DNA of 47,457 nt. It comes from Clostridiales bacterium (lineage in GTDB: Bacteria; Bacillota; Clostridia; Oscillospirales; Oscillospiraceae). The stretch lies in assembly GCA_014799505.1 (NCBI GenBank), contig JAAVHV010000007.1, forward strand, positions 83,798 through 131,254. Direction: 5' to 3'. Under the pieces are notes generated by a model. The model was given only the letters and a program-made list of their open reading frames with translations, was not told the origin of the DNA and searched no databases. The stretch's first letter is position 1. Every line of letters starts with the position of its first letter. The translations under genes and the position numbers were made by a program. Positions 1 to 8,223 of this stretch are shown piece by piece.

Positions 1-950
1 CCGCTGGACAGCTGCTCGGCGTGGCTGCTCACCCGCTGCTCCGCCTGGACAATGTTGCCCAACGCGCCGGACACGGCGGCAGTAAAGCGATCCAGCGCCT
101 CCTCAATGGACTGGAAGTCGCCGATGTAACGGATGGACGCGGCTACGTCGAAGTTGCCCTGCGCCAGTTCGTCCATCACCCGATCGATGTCATCCACATA
201 CTCATGGATGCGCTCCATGGACTGCTCCAAAGTCCGGGCCAGCTGCCCAAGCTCGTTTTTGGAGTCATAGTCAAAATTCAGCGTCAGGTTGCCGTCCTGA
301 AGGGGCCGAACCTTCTCGGTGATGAGCAGCATCGGCTTGATGACGTAGTTCATCACATAGATCACCAGGCTGATGAGCGCGATGAGGTTCAGCAGCAGGC
401 ACACGACGGTGGAGCCGTGCATGAGGCCGATGATGCTGCTCATTTTATCGGCATACTCATTGCTGAGAGCCTCGCCCCGTTCTACGACCTGATCCAGCAG
501 GCCCACCAGCTTGGTCAGGTTGGCCTGGATGGTTTCCTGATAATACAGCCGGGCCTCATCGGGATCGTTCGCCAGCAGTTCCAGGGCGGTGCCCGCGGAG
601 GCGTGGAGCTCCTTGTGAAGCGGCTCGATTTGAGCGCGCAGGGCGTTGACCTCGCTGTCGTTCAGATCAATGTCGCCGTACAGCCACTTGCCCAGCACGC
701 AGCCGGTGTGATCCATGCTGCCGGTGAACTCCGTCCCGGCATACAGGGCGTTGCTCAGGTTGGAAGCCCACTTGTAGTGGGCCACCTCCGCCCGCTGGAC
801 TTGATCCAGCATGGACGTGGCCTGGACGCTGAGCTTCTGGGTGCCCTCGATGCGCAGGATGTTGGCGGTGGTCACGCCGCTGAACAGCAGCACGGCGATG
901 ATCGCGCAGATAACCCGGATCATAACGGATCTTCGAATGCTTTTACCCAT
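1..950 (-). CDS. Methyl-accepting chemotaxis protein with extracytoplasmic CZB-like domain (3' part outside window)
   Basis: This is the N-terminal 316 residues of a transmembrane chemoreceptor. The ATG at 950 follows an AAGGAGG ribosome site. A first membrane helix lies at about residues 9-27 and a second at about 180-200. Between them, on the outer face, is a region with the hallmarks of a chemoreceptor zinc-binding (CZB) domain: His58 in AHYKW, Cys84 in GCVLGKWLYG, and His112/His116 in PLHKELH. After the second helix come two HAMP-like segments (KNELGQLARTLE, then a repeat of the pattern near DIDRVMDELAQGNF), which should lead into the coiled-coil signalling domain beyond the window edge. 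The receptor would pass a zinc- or oxidant-linked signal to CheA/CheW. The family call is firm; the zinc role is inferred from the four conserved ligands. Confidence 0.88.
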   Translation of the reverse strand, partial: MGKSIRRSVMIRVICAIIAVLLFSGVTTANILRIEGTQKLSVQATSMLDQVQRAEVAHYKWASNLSNALYAGTEFTGSMDHTGCVLGKWLYGDIDLNDSEVNALRAQIEPLHKELHASAGTALELLANDPDEARLYYQETIQANLTKLVGLLDQVVERGEALSNEYADKMSSIIGLMHGSTVVCLLLNLIALISLVIYVMNYVIKPMLLITEKVRPLQDGNLTLNFDYDSKNELGQLARTLEQSMERIHEYVDDIDRVMDELAQGNFDVAASIRYIGDFQSIEEALDRFTAAVSGALGNIVQAEQRVSSHAEQLSS

Positions 951-984
951 AGTATTAGATCCTCCTTAAAAATATCTTACCTCT

Positions 985-1013
985 ATTATATCGGAGAATT
1001 CTCCCAAACACAA
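985..1013 (-). promoter_or_regulatory. Sigma-A promoter of the chemoreceptor gene, with palindrome in the spacer
   Basis: On the minus strand TTGTGT (1013-1008) is followed after 17 bases by TATAAT (990-985). The spacer contains the perfect 12-base palindrome GGAGAATTCTCC (993-1004), a candidate operator between the -35 and -10 boxes. The start codon lies about 35 bases downstream. Confidence 0.7.
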
Positions 1014-1073
1014 TAGGAAAGTGGAGCGCGGTTTGTTTTTCCAGAAGTGGGGGAGAAATTTGCGCGTCGCCTA

Positions 1074-1102
1074 TTGACTTTCTCGACTGCTCATGCTATT
1101 AT
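1074..1102 (+). promoter_or_regulatory. Sigma-A promoter of the HAAS-padR operon
   Basis: TTGACT (1074-1079), a 17-base spacer and TATTAT (1097-1102) predict transcription from about 1109, giving a leader of about 60 bases before the ATG at 1170. Confidence 0.6.
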
Positions 1103-1113
1103 CATTGCGACAG

Positions 1114-1134
1114 CTACTATAAAATTATCAGTAG
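1114..1134 (+). promoter_or_regulatory. Inverted repeat, candidate PadR operator
   Basis: CTACT and ATAA at 1114-1122 are mirrored by TTAT and AGTAG at 1125-1134, with a single unpaired C. The dyad lies just downstream of the predicted transcription start of the HAAS-padR operon, where a dimeric PadR repressor could bind. Assignment to PadR rests on position only. Confidence 0.4.
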
Positions 1135-1169
1135 AGAAAAATATAATAGTGAAGGGAGAGGATTTCCTG

Positions 1170-1991
1170 ATGAAGAAAGATTACATGGCCCGGCTGGAGC
1201 GGGCCGCCCGGTGGCGGCTCCCGCCCCAGGAGGCCGAGGACGTGATCGCCGACTACCGGGACATCGTGAGCGACCCGCCCCGGACAGAGGAGGAGCTGCG
1301 CCGGGAGGTGGGCGACCCCGAGCAGGTCATCAAGCTGCTGGTGTCCTCGCCCAGGGCGTACCGCATCTGGCAGGCGGCGTTTGCCGTCATGGCCGCCTGC
1401 ATTCTTATGCTGGGTATCAGCCCCACAGGCATCGGGTACCCGATTTGGCGGTTTTTCTTCGACGTTTGGACTGAGTATCCTCTTGGCCCTGTCTTGGCCG
1501 TTCTGGGAGCGGCCACAGCCCTGGTGTGGTTCCGGCGGCAGGACCAAAAGAAGGAACGTCCCCCCAAGGCCATTCGCATCCTGCTGGCGGTGTTCTTGGT
1601 TTATATCGGCGGGATACTGCTGTTCTGCTTGGCAAACACCTTGGATTATGAGGGTTTCTGCGCCATGTTGGGAACCATGGAACCCCTGATTGGTCCCAAA
1701 AATGCCGTGTCTCGGTCCATGTACCTTTGTGAGCTCACCATGATATACACCTGCCCTTTGATTGCCCTGGTCGGCCTGCTTGGGCTGGTGAAGGCCCGGA
1801 CGGGCGACCGCCGGTGGGCGGCGGTGTACGTGCTGGCTCTGACTGCCATACTGACGGCCCTGCTGGTCCTGCACCTGGCGACCAGTCCGATTGTGCCCGA
1901 AATAGCGGAGGATCGGGCCAAACGGATGCTGGTCCGGTGCTCCGTGACCGTTGTCATTGGCCTTATTGGCTCAGGAGTATCCTTATGCTGA
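1170..1991 (+). CDS. HAAS (DUF1700-like) domain membrane protein
   Basis: A 273-residue protein. The first about 65 residues form an acidic helical domain (LERAARWRLPPQEAEDVIADYRDI, then EELRREVGDP) typical of the HAAS signalling domain found beside PadR repressors. About six hydrophobic segments follow (near 70-90, 100-120, 130-150, 185-205, 215-235 and 250-270). The ATG at 1170 is chosen because of the GGGAGAGG site at 1154-1161; the frame is open further upstream but the DNA there is A+T-rich promoter sequence. The gene overlaps padR by 7 bases, so the two are co-translated. By analogy with other PadR-HAAS pairs it probably senses an envelope or membrane condition and tunes the PadR protein; its ligand is unknown. 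Confidence 0.75.
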   Translation: MKKDYMARLERAARWRLPPQEAEDVIADYRDIVSDPPRTEEELRREVGDPEQVIKLLVSSPRAYRIWQAAFAVMAACILMLGISPTGIGYPIWRFFFDVWTEYPLGPVLAVLGAATALVWFRRQDQKKERPPKAIRILLAVFLVYIGGILLFCLANTLDYEGFCAMLGTMEPLIGPKNAVSRSMYLCELTMIYTCPLIALVGLLGLVKARTGDRRWAAVYVLALTAILTALLVLHLATSPIVPEIAEDRAKRMLVRCSVTVVIGLIGSGVSLC

Positions 1992-2296
1992 AAAAAGACC
2001 TTATCGAGCTGTGCCTGCTCCACCTGCTCTCCCAGGGGGATCAGTACGGCTACGAGCTGCTCCGGCGGCTCCACGATGCTTTCCCAGACACCCAGGAGAG
2101 CGCCGTCTACGCCATCCTCCGGGGGCTGTGCCGGGAGGGCTGCTCGGAGCAGTATACGGGCGCGACCTCAGACGGCCCCGCCCGGAAGTACTACCGCCTG
2201 ACGGACAGCGGGACGGCCCGGTACAACGGACTGCTCCATCAGTGGCGCGCCCTTGTGTCGGCGCTGGCGGAATTGGGGATCAACGGGCCGCTTTGA
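1985..2296 (+). CDS. PadR-family transcriptional repressor
   Basis: A 103-residue winged-helix protein of the short PadR type: LKKDLIELCLLHLLSQGDQYGYELLRRLHDAF forms helices 1-2, the YAILRGLCREG stretch is the recognition helix, and PARKYYRLTDSG is the wing. Such dimers repress their own operon until a ligand or partner lifts binding. The ATG at 1985 overlaps the stop of the HAAS gene. Here the HAAS gene comes first and padR second, the reverse of the usual order and of the pair at 38677-40084. No catalytic function is expected. Confidence 0.85.
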   Translation: MLKKDLIELCLLHLLSQGDQYGYELLRRLHDAFPDTQESAVYAILRGLCREGCSEQYTGATSDGPARKYYRLTDSGTARYNGLLHQWRALVSALAELGINGPL

Positions 2297-2302
2297 ATGG
2301 GT

Positions 2303-2344
2303 GCAAAAGGGCGCTTCGCCAGATTTGGCGGAGCGCCCTTTTGC
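2303..2344. terminator. Bidirectional terminator between padR and bcd
   Basis: A perfect 18-base-pair stem (arms 2303-2320 and 2327-2344, loop AGATTT) lies between the convergent stop codons. The stem ends in AAAA/TTTT pairs so it can act on either strand. Confidence 0.75.
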
Positions 2345-2371
2345 AGTGCTATGATAGAAGGGAGGAGAAAT

Positions 2372-3514
<1,143 letters not shown>

Positions 3515-3578
3515 AACGCATTATCCTTTCTTGAATTTATTTTGTGCCCGCCCATCCGGCGGGTATAGGCGGCGTTAA

Positions 3579-4583
3579 TTAACCGCGGGCCTTCTTGATC
3601 TCCTCGGTGAGGACGGGCAGCACCTCAAACAGATTGCCCACCACGCCGTAGTCGGCCACGTCGAAGATGGGGGCGTCGGGATCCTTGTTGATGGCGACCA
3701 CCACGTCGGAGCTGCTCATGCCGGCGATGTGCTGGATGGCGCCGGAGATGCCGCAGGCGATATACAGCTTGGGGCCGACGGTCTTGCCGGTCTGGCCCAC
3801 CTGGTGGGCGTGGGCGATCCAGCCCGCGTCAACCGCCGCGCGGGAAGCGCCGACGGTGGCGCCCAGCTCCTGGGCCAGCGCCTTGATGGTGTCGAAGCCC
3901 TCGGGGCCGCCCACACCGCGTCCGCCGGACACGATGATCTCAGCGCCCTCCAGATCCACGTTCTCGCTGTCCAGCTCTTTGATGATTTCCAGCACCTGGG
4001 TGCGGATCTGGTCGGCGGGCACATGGAGATCCTCTTTCACGATCTCGGCCTTGCCCTCAACGGCGTCGCTCTTCTTGAACACGCCGGGACGGACGGTGCC
4101 GATCTGGGGACGGTGGTTGGGGCAGATGATGGTGGCCATCAGGTTGCCGCCGAAGGCGGGACGGGTCCAGGCCACGTTGCCGGTCTCTTCGTCCACGTCC
4201 AGCGCGGTGCAGTCGGCGGTCAGGCCGGTGTTCAGGCGGCAGGAGACGCGGGGGCCCAGGTCGCGGCCGTTGTTGGTCGCGCCGATCATCATGCTGGTGG
4301 GGCCGTACTTCTCCACCAGGCTCACCAGGGCGATGGCGTAGGCGTCGGTGGTGTAGTGCTTGAACTCGGGGCCGTCCACCACGATGATCTTGTCGGCGCC
4401 GTGCTCATTGGCGGCCTTGACGGCCTCATCCACGCCGCTGCCGATGACGACGGCCACCAGCTGGCCGCCCTGCTTGCCCGCCATCATCTTGCCGGGGGTG
4501 AGCAGCTCGATGCCCACGTTTTTGGCGGTGCCGTCCTCGTTGGTCTCTACAAATACCCACAAATCTTTGGTCTTGGCTTCCAT
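3579..4583 (-). CDS. etfA: Electron transfer flavoprotein subunit alpha
   Basis: A 334-residue EtfA. The C-terminal FAD domain shows GASRAAVDAGW, GQTGKTV, the signature LYIACGISGAIQHIAGM and VVAINKDPDAPIF. The N-terminal part is the alpha/beta domain that packs against EtfB. With EtfB and Bcd it forms the complex that takes two electrons from NADH and splits them between crotonyl-CoA and ferredoxin or flavodoxin. It starts at ATG 4583 after AAGGAGG, 14 bases downstream of etfB. No N-terminal ferredoxin extension is present, unlike some clostridial EtfA proteins. Confidence 0.94.
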   Translation of the reverse strand: MEAKTKDLWVFVETNEDGTAKNVGIELLTPGKMMAGKQGGQLVAVVIGSGVDEAVKAANEHGADKIIVVDGPEFKHYTTDAYAIALVSLVEKYGPTSMMIGATNNGRDLGPRVSCRLNTGLTADCTALDVDEETGNVAWTRPAFGGNLMATIICPNHRPQIGTVRPGVFKKSDAVEGKAEIVKEDLHVPADQIRTQVLEIIKELDSENVDLEGAEIIVSGGRGVGGPEGFDTIKALAQELGATVGASRAAVDAGWIAHAHQVGQTGKTVGPKLYIACGISGAIQHIAGMSSSDVVVAINKDPDAPIFDVADYGVVGNLFEVLPVLTEEIKKARG

Positions 4584-4597
4584 TGTGCTTCCCCTCC

Positions 4598-5401
4598 TTA
4601 AATAATGCTGGCGCCGCTGAGCAGCTCAAACAGCTTTTGGGCGCTGGCGCGGCCGTCCGACTCCTGGATCTTCACGCCGCCGGTCTTGCGCTGGGGCACG
4701 AAGGTCTTTTTCACGTTGGTGGGCGAACCCTTCAGGCCGATGCGGGAGGTGTCGATGTCCGGGAAGGCGTCGTCCCCCAGCACGGGGATCTCCGCCCGGT
4801 TGGCGGCCAGCTTGCGCTTGACGGTGGGATAGCGGGGATCCCACGCGGGCTTGGTGAAGGTGACGAGGCACGGGAATTTCACACCGATGATCTCGACGCC
4901 CTCTTCCACTTCCTTCTTCACCTTCAGCATATCCCCGTCCAGCTCGGCCTCCAGGCCGTAAGTGACCTGGGGATAGCCCAGATGCTCGGCGATCTCGGGC
5001 CCCACCTGAGCGGTGTCGCCGTCGATGGCCTGCTTGCCGCAGAAGATGGCGTCAAACTTGCCCTCCAGCTCCTCGATCTTCTTGACGGCGTTGTACAGGA
5101 TATAGCTGGTGGCCAGGGTATCGGAGCCGCCGAAGGTTCGGCCGGACACCAGGTACGCCTTGTCGGCGGCGATGGACAAACACTCCTTCAGCGCCGCGGT
5201 GGCCTGGGGCGGGCCCATGGACACGACCACGATCTTGGTATCGGGGTTCTTGTCCTTGATGCGGGCGGCAGCCTCCAGGGCGTAGCCGTCGAAGGGGTTG
5301 ACGATGCTGGGCACACCCTCGCGGATCAGGGTGTTCTTGACCGGATCAATTTTGATCTCGGTGGTGTCCGGCACCTGCTTGACACAGACCAATATGTTCA
5401 T
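4598..5401 (-). CDS. etfB: Electron transfer flavoprotein subunit beta
   Basis: A 267-residue EtfB, first gene of the operon. It begins MNILVCVKQVPDT, has NPFDGYALEAA and the conserved FAD loop CGKQAIDGDTAQVGP near residues 120-135, and KRKLAANRAEIPV later, all standard for the bifurcating clostridial type. It supplies the site where NADH electrons are bifurcated. The ATG at 5401 follows a clear AGGAGG. A sigma-A promoter sits about 55 bases upstream, so the operon is probably expressed constitutively at high level. Confidence 0.94.
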   Translation of the reverse strand: MNILVCVKQVPDTTEIKIDPVKNTLIREGVPSIVNPFDGYALEAAARIKDKNPDTKIVVVSMGPPQATAALKECLSIAADKAYLVSGRTFGGSDTLATSYILYNAVKKIEELEGKFDAIFCGKQAIDGDTAQVGPEIAEHLGYPQVTYGLEAELDGDMLKVKKEVEEGVEIIGVKFPCLVTFTKPAWDPRYPTVKRKLAANRAEIPVLGDDAFPDIDTSRIGLKGSPTNVKKTFVPQRKTGGVKIQESDGRASAQKLFELLSGASII

Positions 5402-5454
5402 GTTGCTTCCTCCTATCAGAATTGAGTGCGCTGTGGTATATAAATACAGATTCT

Positions 5455-5483
5455 ATTTTATATAGTTCGGGCTGGGGTGTCAA
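5455..5483 (-). promoter_or_regulatory. Sigma-A promoter of etfB-etfA-bcd
   Basis: Minus strand TTGACA (5483-5478), 17 bases, TAAAAT (5460-5455). The predicted transcript starts about 47 bases before the etfB ATG. Confidence 0.75.
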
Positions 5484-5560
5484 GTGCTTACTCGTTTATT
5501 TTTTGACAAATGAAAAAATGTGCAGAGCGGAGAGGGGGTATAAAAGGAGAAGCCGGCTGG

Positions 5561-5605
5561 AAAACAAAAAGAAGGACGCGCAAAGCGTGTCCTTCTTTTT
5601 GTTTT
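5561..5605. terminator. Long terminator-like hairpin A
   Basis: Arms AAAACAAAAAGAAGGAC (5561-5577) and its complement ending at 5605 flank a short G+C tip with loop AAA. The A and T runs are symmetrical, so it could end transcription in both directions. Confidence 0.6.
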
Positions 5606-5811
5606 GTATTGACGTAAAAGATGCGCCGAACTAACGCTCTGTAAAAGGGAACATAAAAGAGATCGTCATTCGGCTTCGCCGAACGACCGATCCCGGCGGT
5701 CTGCCGACCGCCTTGGTGTCCCAAAAGAAAAGACACCCTTTGGGTGTCTTTTCTTTTGTATTGTGTTGACGAAAAAGATGCATCAAACGAAAAGCCTGCA
5801 AAAAAGGGGAG
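5571..5811. repeat. Diverged tandem repeat, two units
   Basis: Unit 1 (about 5571-5650) and unit 2 (about 5728-5811) share the same build: hairpin ending in TTTTGTATT, then GACG(T/A)AAAAGATGC, then CAAAC/CGAAC, then TGTAAAA/TGCAAAA and GGGA. They are similar but not identical, which suggests an old duplication. Confidence 0.5.
5722..5758. terminator. Terminator-like hairpin B
   Basis: A 17-base-pair stem (5722-5738 with 5742-5758) with A-rich and T-rich ends, G+C core GACACCC/GGGTGTC. Related in layout to hairpin A. Confidence 0.6.
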
Positions 5812-5843
5812 TCGACAAATTCCTACCGAAATTTGTCGACTCC
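5799..5843 (-). terminator. tRNA-Val terminator
   Basis: Downstream of the tRNA on the minus strand, a stem built from GGAGTCGACAAAT and its complement is followed by CCTTTTTT (plus strand A-run 5799-5805). This is a classic intrinsic terminator starting a few bases after the CCA end. Confidence 0.85.
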
Positions 5844-5845
5844 GT

Positions 5846-5922
5846 TGGTGGACGATACAGGACTTGAACCTGTGACCTCCCGCACGTCAAGCGGATGCTC
5901 ATACCAGCTGAGCTAATCGTCC
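5846..5922 (-). tRNA. tRNA-Val (anticodon GAC)
   Basis: A 77-base cloverleaf. Acceptor GGACGAT pairs with ATCGTCC, the D arm is GCTC/GAGC, the anticodon stem TCCGC/GCGGG holds loop TTGACGT (anticodon GAC, reads GUC and GUU), the T arm is ACAGG-TTCAAGT-CCTGT, the discriminator is A and the 3' CCA is encoded. It has its own strong promoter and terminator. Confidence 0.97.
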
Positions 5923-5962
5923 AAATATTTTGTGTTCCGCACCCAACGAGCGGAACAAATAC

Positions 5963-5991
5963 ATTATAGCCATGCCAATGCCGCTTGTCAA
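5963..5991 (-). promoter_or_regulatory. Consensus promoter of tRNA-Val
   Basis: Minus strand TTGACA (5991-5986), exactly 17 bases, TATAAT (5968-5963): a full consensus sigma-A promoter. The leader then carries a small hairpin (TGTTCCGC/GCGGAACA, 5932-5956) before the mature tRNA end at 5922. The -35 box overlaps that of the divergent dehydrogenase promoter. Confidence 0.85.
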
Positions 5992-6013
5992 GAGTTTTTT
6001 TCCATGTTATACT
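5985..6013 (+). promoter_or_regulatory. Sigma-A promoter of the short-chain dehydrogenase
   Basis: TTGTCA (5985-5990), 17 bases, TATACT (6008-6013). The -35 region CTTGTCAAG is a palindrome read by both this promoter and the tRNA promoter on the other strand, so the two probably compete for polymerase. Confidence 0.75.
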
Positions 6014-6044
6014 GAATCCGTGAAAAATATGAGGGGGGATCGAC

Positions 6045-6776
6045 ATGAGATACGCGCTGATCACCGGCGGCTCCCGGGGCATTGGGGCCGCCGCCGCCCG
6101 TCTGTTTGCCCAGAAGGGCTGGGGAGTGGCCGTGGGCTATGACAAGAACGAAGCCAGGGCTCAGGAGCTGGCCCAAGAGCTGTCCCGGCTGGGTGTGCCC
6201 GCTATGGCCGTCCGGGCGGATGTGGCCGATGAGGGACAAGTGCGCCGGATGGTTGACATTGTGTTAGAAAAGTTTTGTCAACTTGACATTTTGGTTTGCT
6301 GTGCCGGTATTTCCCATGGGGGCCTTATCAGTCAAATTGACGGAGAACATTGGCGGCGGTTATTTGCCGTCAACGTGGACGGTGTCCACCACTGCTGCCG
6401 CTCAGTGCTGCCCCATATGCTGGATCGCAAGTCCGGCTCAATCGTCACTGTATCCTCCATGTGGGGGCAGGTAGGGGCCTCCTGCGAGGCGGCATATTCT
6501 GCCACCAAAGGGGCGGTCATCGCCTACACAAAGGCGCTGGCCAAGGAGCTTGGCCCTTCCAATATCCGGGTAAATTGTGTGGCTCCCGGGGTGATTGACA
6601 CCGATATGAATGCCCATCTCTCCCCAGAGGATATGGCCGCCCTGGCGGACGAGACACCACTGGGCCGCATCGGCACGCCAGAGGAGGCCGCCGCCGCCAT
6701 TGCTTTCCTGGCCTCGGATGAGGCGTCCTTCATCACAGGGCAGGTGCTGGCGCCCAACGGTGGATTCGTGATTTAA
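6045..6776 (+). CDS. Short-chain dehydrogenase/reductase (3-oxoacyl-ACP reductase-like)
   Basis: A 243-residue classical SDR with an N-terminal Rossmann fold for NAD(P): TGGSRGIG at residues 7-14 and the CCAG motif in place of NNAG. The catalytic Ser lies in TVSSMWG and the Tyr-Lys pair in YSATKGA. The C-terminal LGRIGTPEEAAAAIAFLASDEASFITGQVLAPNGG is the usual FabG-like ending. It probably reduces a keto group of an acyl chain or small alcohol. It is a stand-alone gene with its own promoter and a good GGGGGG ribosome site, away from any fatty-acid cluster, so fabG identity is not certain. Confidence 0.85.
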   Translation: MRYALITGGSRGIGAAAARLFAQKGWGVAVGYDKNEARAQELAQELSRLGVPAMAVRADVADEGQVRRMVDIVLEKFCQLDILVCCAGISHGGLISQIDGEHWRRLFAVNVDGVHHCCRSVLPHMLDRKSGSIVTVSSMWGQVGASCEAAYSATKGAVIAYTKALAKELGPSNIRVNCVAPGVIDTDMNAHLSPEDMAALADETPLGRIGTPEEAAAAIAFLASDEASFITGQVLAPNGGFVI

Positions 6777-6803
6777 GAACAAATATCCGTCATAATACAA
6801 CAC

Positions 6804-6830
6804 AATGGCCGTCTGCCGCAGACGGTCATT
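6804..6830 (+). terminator. Hairpin after the dehydrogenase gene
   Basis: AATGGCCGTCTGC and its complement (one G-T pair) form a near-perfect stem 27 bases after the stop, followed only by a weak T stretch (GTCATGTTT). It probably separates the dehydrogenase gene from the liv operon promoter. Confidence 0.55.
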
Positions 6831-6844
6831 GTCATGTTTGACGG

Positions 6845-6873
6845 TTGACAGACGCGGTCTGCGAGTATATAAT
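6845..6873 (+). promoter_or_regulatory. Consensus promoter of the liv operon
   Basis: TTGACA (6845-6850), exactly 17 bases, TATAAT (6868-6873), a full consensus. The leader of about 75 bases has a GGGGGCG/TGCCCCC hairpin (about 6886-6906) near the 5' end and then the AGGAGG site of livJ. I see no T-box or known riboswitch in it. Confidence 0.85.
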
Positions 6874-6953
6874 TGTCAACAATCTGGGGGGCGCAATCGT
6901 GCCCCCTTCGATGTTTAGAGATCTGCGGCATATCAATATAGGAGGAAACCAGA

Positions 6954-8207
6954 ATGAAAAAGAAGAATCTTGCGGCTCTGCTCATGGCGGGCGCCATGTG
7001 CTTCAGCCTGCTGGCCGGCTGCTCCGGCAAGGACAGCAATGCCAGCACCCCCGGTACCGATAGTAAGGAAAGCCAGTCCGCCGACAATGAGGGCGGGAAC
7101 GGCGGCGCGGCCACCATCAAGATCGGCGGCGTGGGCCCCCTGACCGGCGGCGCGGCCATCTACGGCAACGCGGCCAAGGGCGGCGCGGAGATCGCCGCCG
7201 AGGAGATCAACGCCCTGGGCGGCATCCAGATCGACCTGCGCTATGAGGACGACGCCCACGACCCCGAGAAGTCCGTCAACGCCTACAATACCCTGAAGGA
7301 CTGGGGTATGCAGGTGTTCCTGGGCTCCGTCACTTCCGGCCCGGGCGCCGCCACCGCCGCTGAGAGCAACGGCGACCACATCTTCTACCTGACCCCGTCC
7401 GCCTCTTCCACCGACGTCATCGGCGGTGTGGCCAACCCCCTGACCGGCTCCGTGGACATCGACCGCCGGGACAACGTGTTCCAGATGTGCTTCGTGGACC
7501 CCAACCAGGGCAGCGCTTCCGCTCAGTACATTAAGGACAACGACCTGGGCAGCGCCATCGCCGTCATCTATAAGAACGACGACATCTACTCCACCGGCAT
7601 CTACAACAGCTTTGCCTCCAAGGCCGCTGAGCTGGGCCTGAACATCGTTTCCACCACCACCTTCACCACGGACAGCCAGACCGACTTCTCCGTGCAGATC
7701 AACGACGCCAAGAACAAGGGTGCGGATCTGGTCTATCTGCCCACCTACTATGACGCCAACGCTCTGATCCTGACCCAGGCCAACGCCGCGGGCTATACGC
7801 CCAAGTACTTCGGCGTGGACGGCATGGACGGCATCCTGTCCGTGGACGGCTTTGACACCTCCCTGGCTGAGGGCGTCATGCTGCTGACCCCCTTCAATGC
7901 CGACTCTGAGGACGAGGCCACCAAGTCCTTTGTCGCCAAGTATCAGGATAAGTACGGCGACGTGCCCAACCAGTTCGCCGCCGACGCCTATGACTGCGTG
8001 TACGCCATTTACGAGGCGCTGAAGGACGAGAACGTCACGGCCGAGACCAGCGCCAGCGATATGTGCGACATCCTCATCAACAAGTTCACCTCCATGACCT
8101 TCAACGGTCTGACCGGTGAGAACATGACCTGGAGCGCCGAAGGCACCGTCACCAAGAGCCCCAAGGGTATGTACATCCAGGACGGCGCTTACGTCGGAAT
8201 GGATTGA
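6954..8207 (+). CDS. livJ: Branched-chain amino-acid ABC transporter substrate-binding lipoprotein
   Basis: A 417-residue type I periplasmic-binding-fold protein (Peripla_BP_6). It begins with a lipoprotein signal MKKKNLAALLMAGAMCFSLLAGC, so Cys23 is lipidated and anchors the protein to the outer face of the membrane, followed by a Ser/Asn/Gly-rich linker. The body starts KIGGVGPLTGGAAIYG. VTSGPGAATAAESNGD and FQMCFVDPNQG are typical ligand-cleft segments. It would capture leucine, isoleucine or valine (or related ligands) and hand them to LivHM. It is first in the livJHMGF operon and has a G+C-rich hairpin downstream that may keep its mRNA more abundant than the rest. Confidence 0.92.
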   Translation: MKKKNLAALLMAGAMCFSLLAGCSGKDSNASTPGTDSKESQSADNEGGNGGAATIKIGGVGPLTGGAAIYGNAAKGGAEIAAEEINALGGIQIDLRYEDDAHDPEKSVNAYNTLKDWGMQVFLGSVTSGPGAATAAESNGDHIFYLTPSASSTDVIGGVANPLTGSVDIDRRDNVFQMCFVDPNQGSASAQYIKDNDLGSAIAVIYKNDDIYSTGIYNSFASKAAELGLNIVSTTTFTTDSQTDFSVQINDAKNKGADLVYLPTYYDANALILTQANAAGYTPKYFGVDGMDGILSVDGFDTSLAEGVMLLTPFNADSEDEATKSFVAKYQDKYGDVPNQFAADAYDCVYAIYEALKDENVTAETSASDMCDILINKFTSMTFNGLTGENMTWSAEGTVTKSPKGMYIQDGAYVGMD

Positions 8208-8223
8208 TTCAACCAGATACCGC

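Larger units (their letters stand above)
5402..5845. other. Gene-free stretch with hairpins and diverged tandem repeats
   Basis: No protein gene is supported here. The region holds the etfB promoter, two long A/T-flanked hairpins (5561-5605 and 5722-5758), each followed by a related stretch of about 45 bases (GACGTAAAAGATGC near 5609; GACGAAAAAGATGC near 5768), two further hairpins between them (5662-5694 and a GGCGGTC/GACCGCC stem ending near 5712), and the tRNA-Val terminator. It may be an array of terminators left by lost tRNA genes, or a small RNA. Confidence 0.6.

Noticed and set aside
21-1016. A 331-codon plus-strand frame at the left edge
   Set aside because: Antisense to the chemoreceptor, whose membrane helices, CZB ligands, promoter and ribosome site are all clear.
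5488-5736. An 82-codon minus-strand frame between etfB and the tRNA
   Set aside because: It reads through two hairpin repeats and has no ribosome site or protein-like composition.
6880-6953. T-box or amino-acid riboswitch before livJ
   Set aside because: The leader is only about 75 bases and has one short hairpin, without T-box sequence or a terminator/antiterminator pair.
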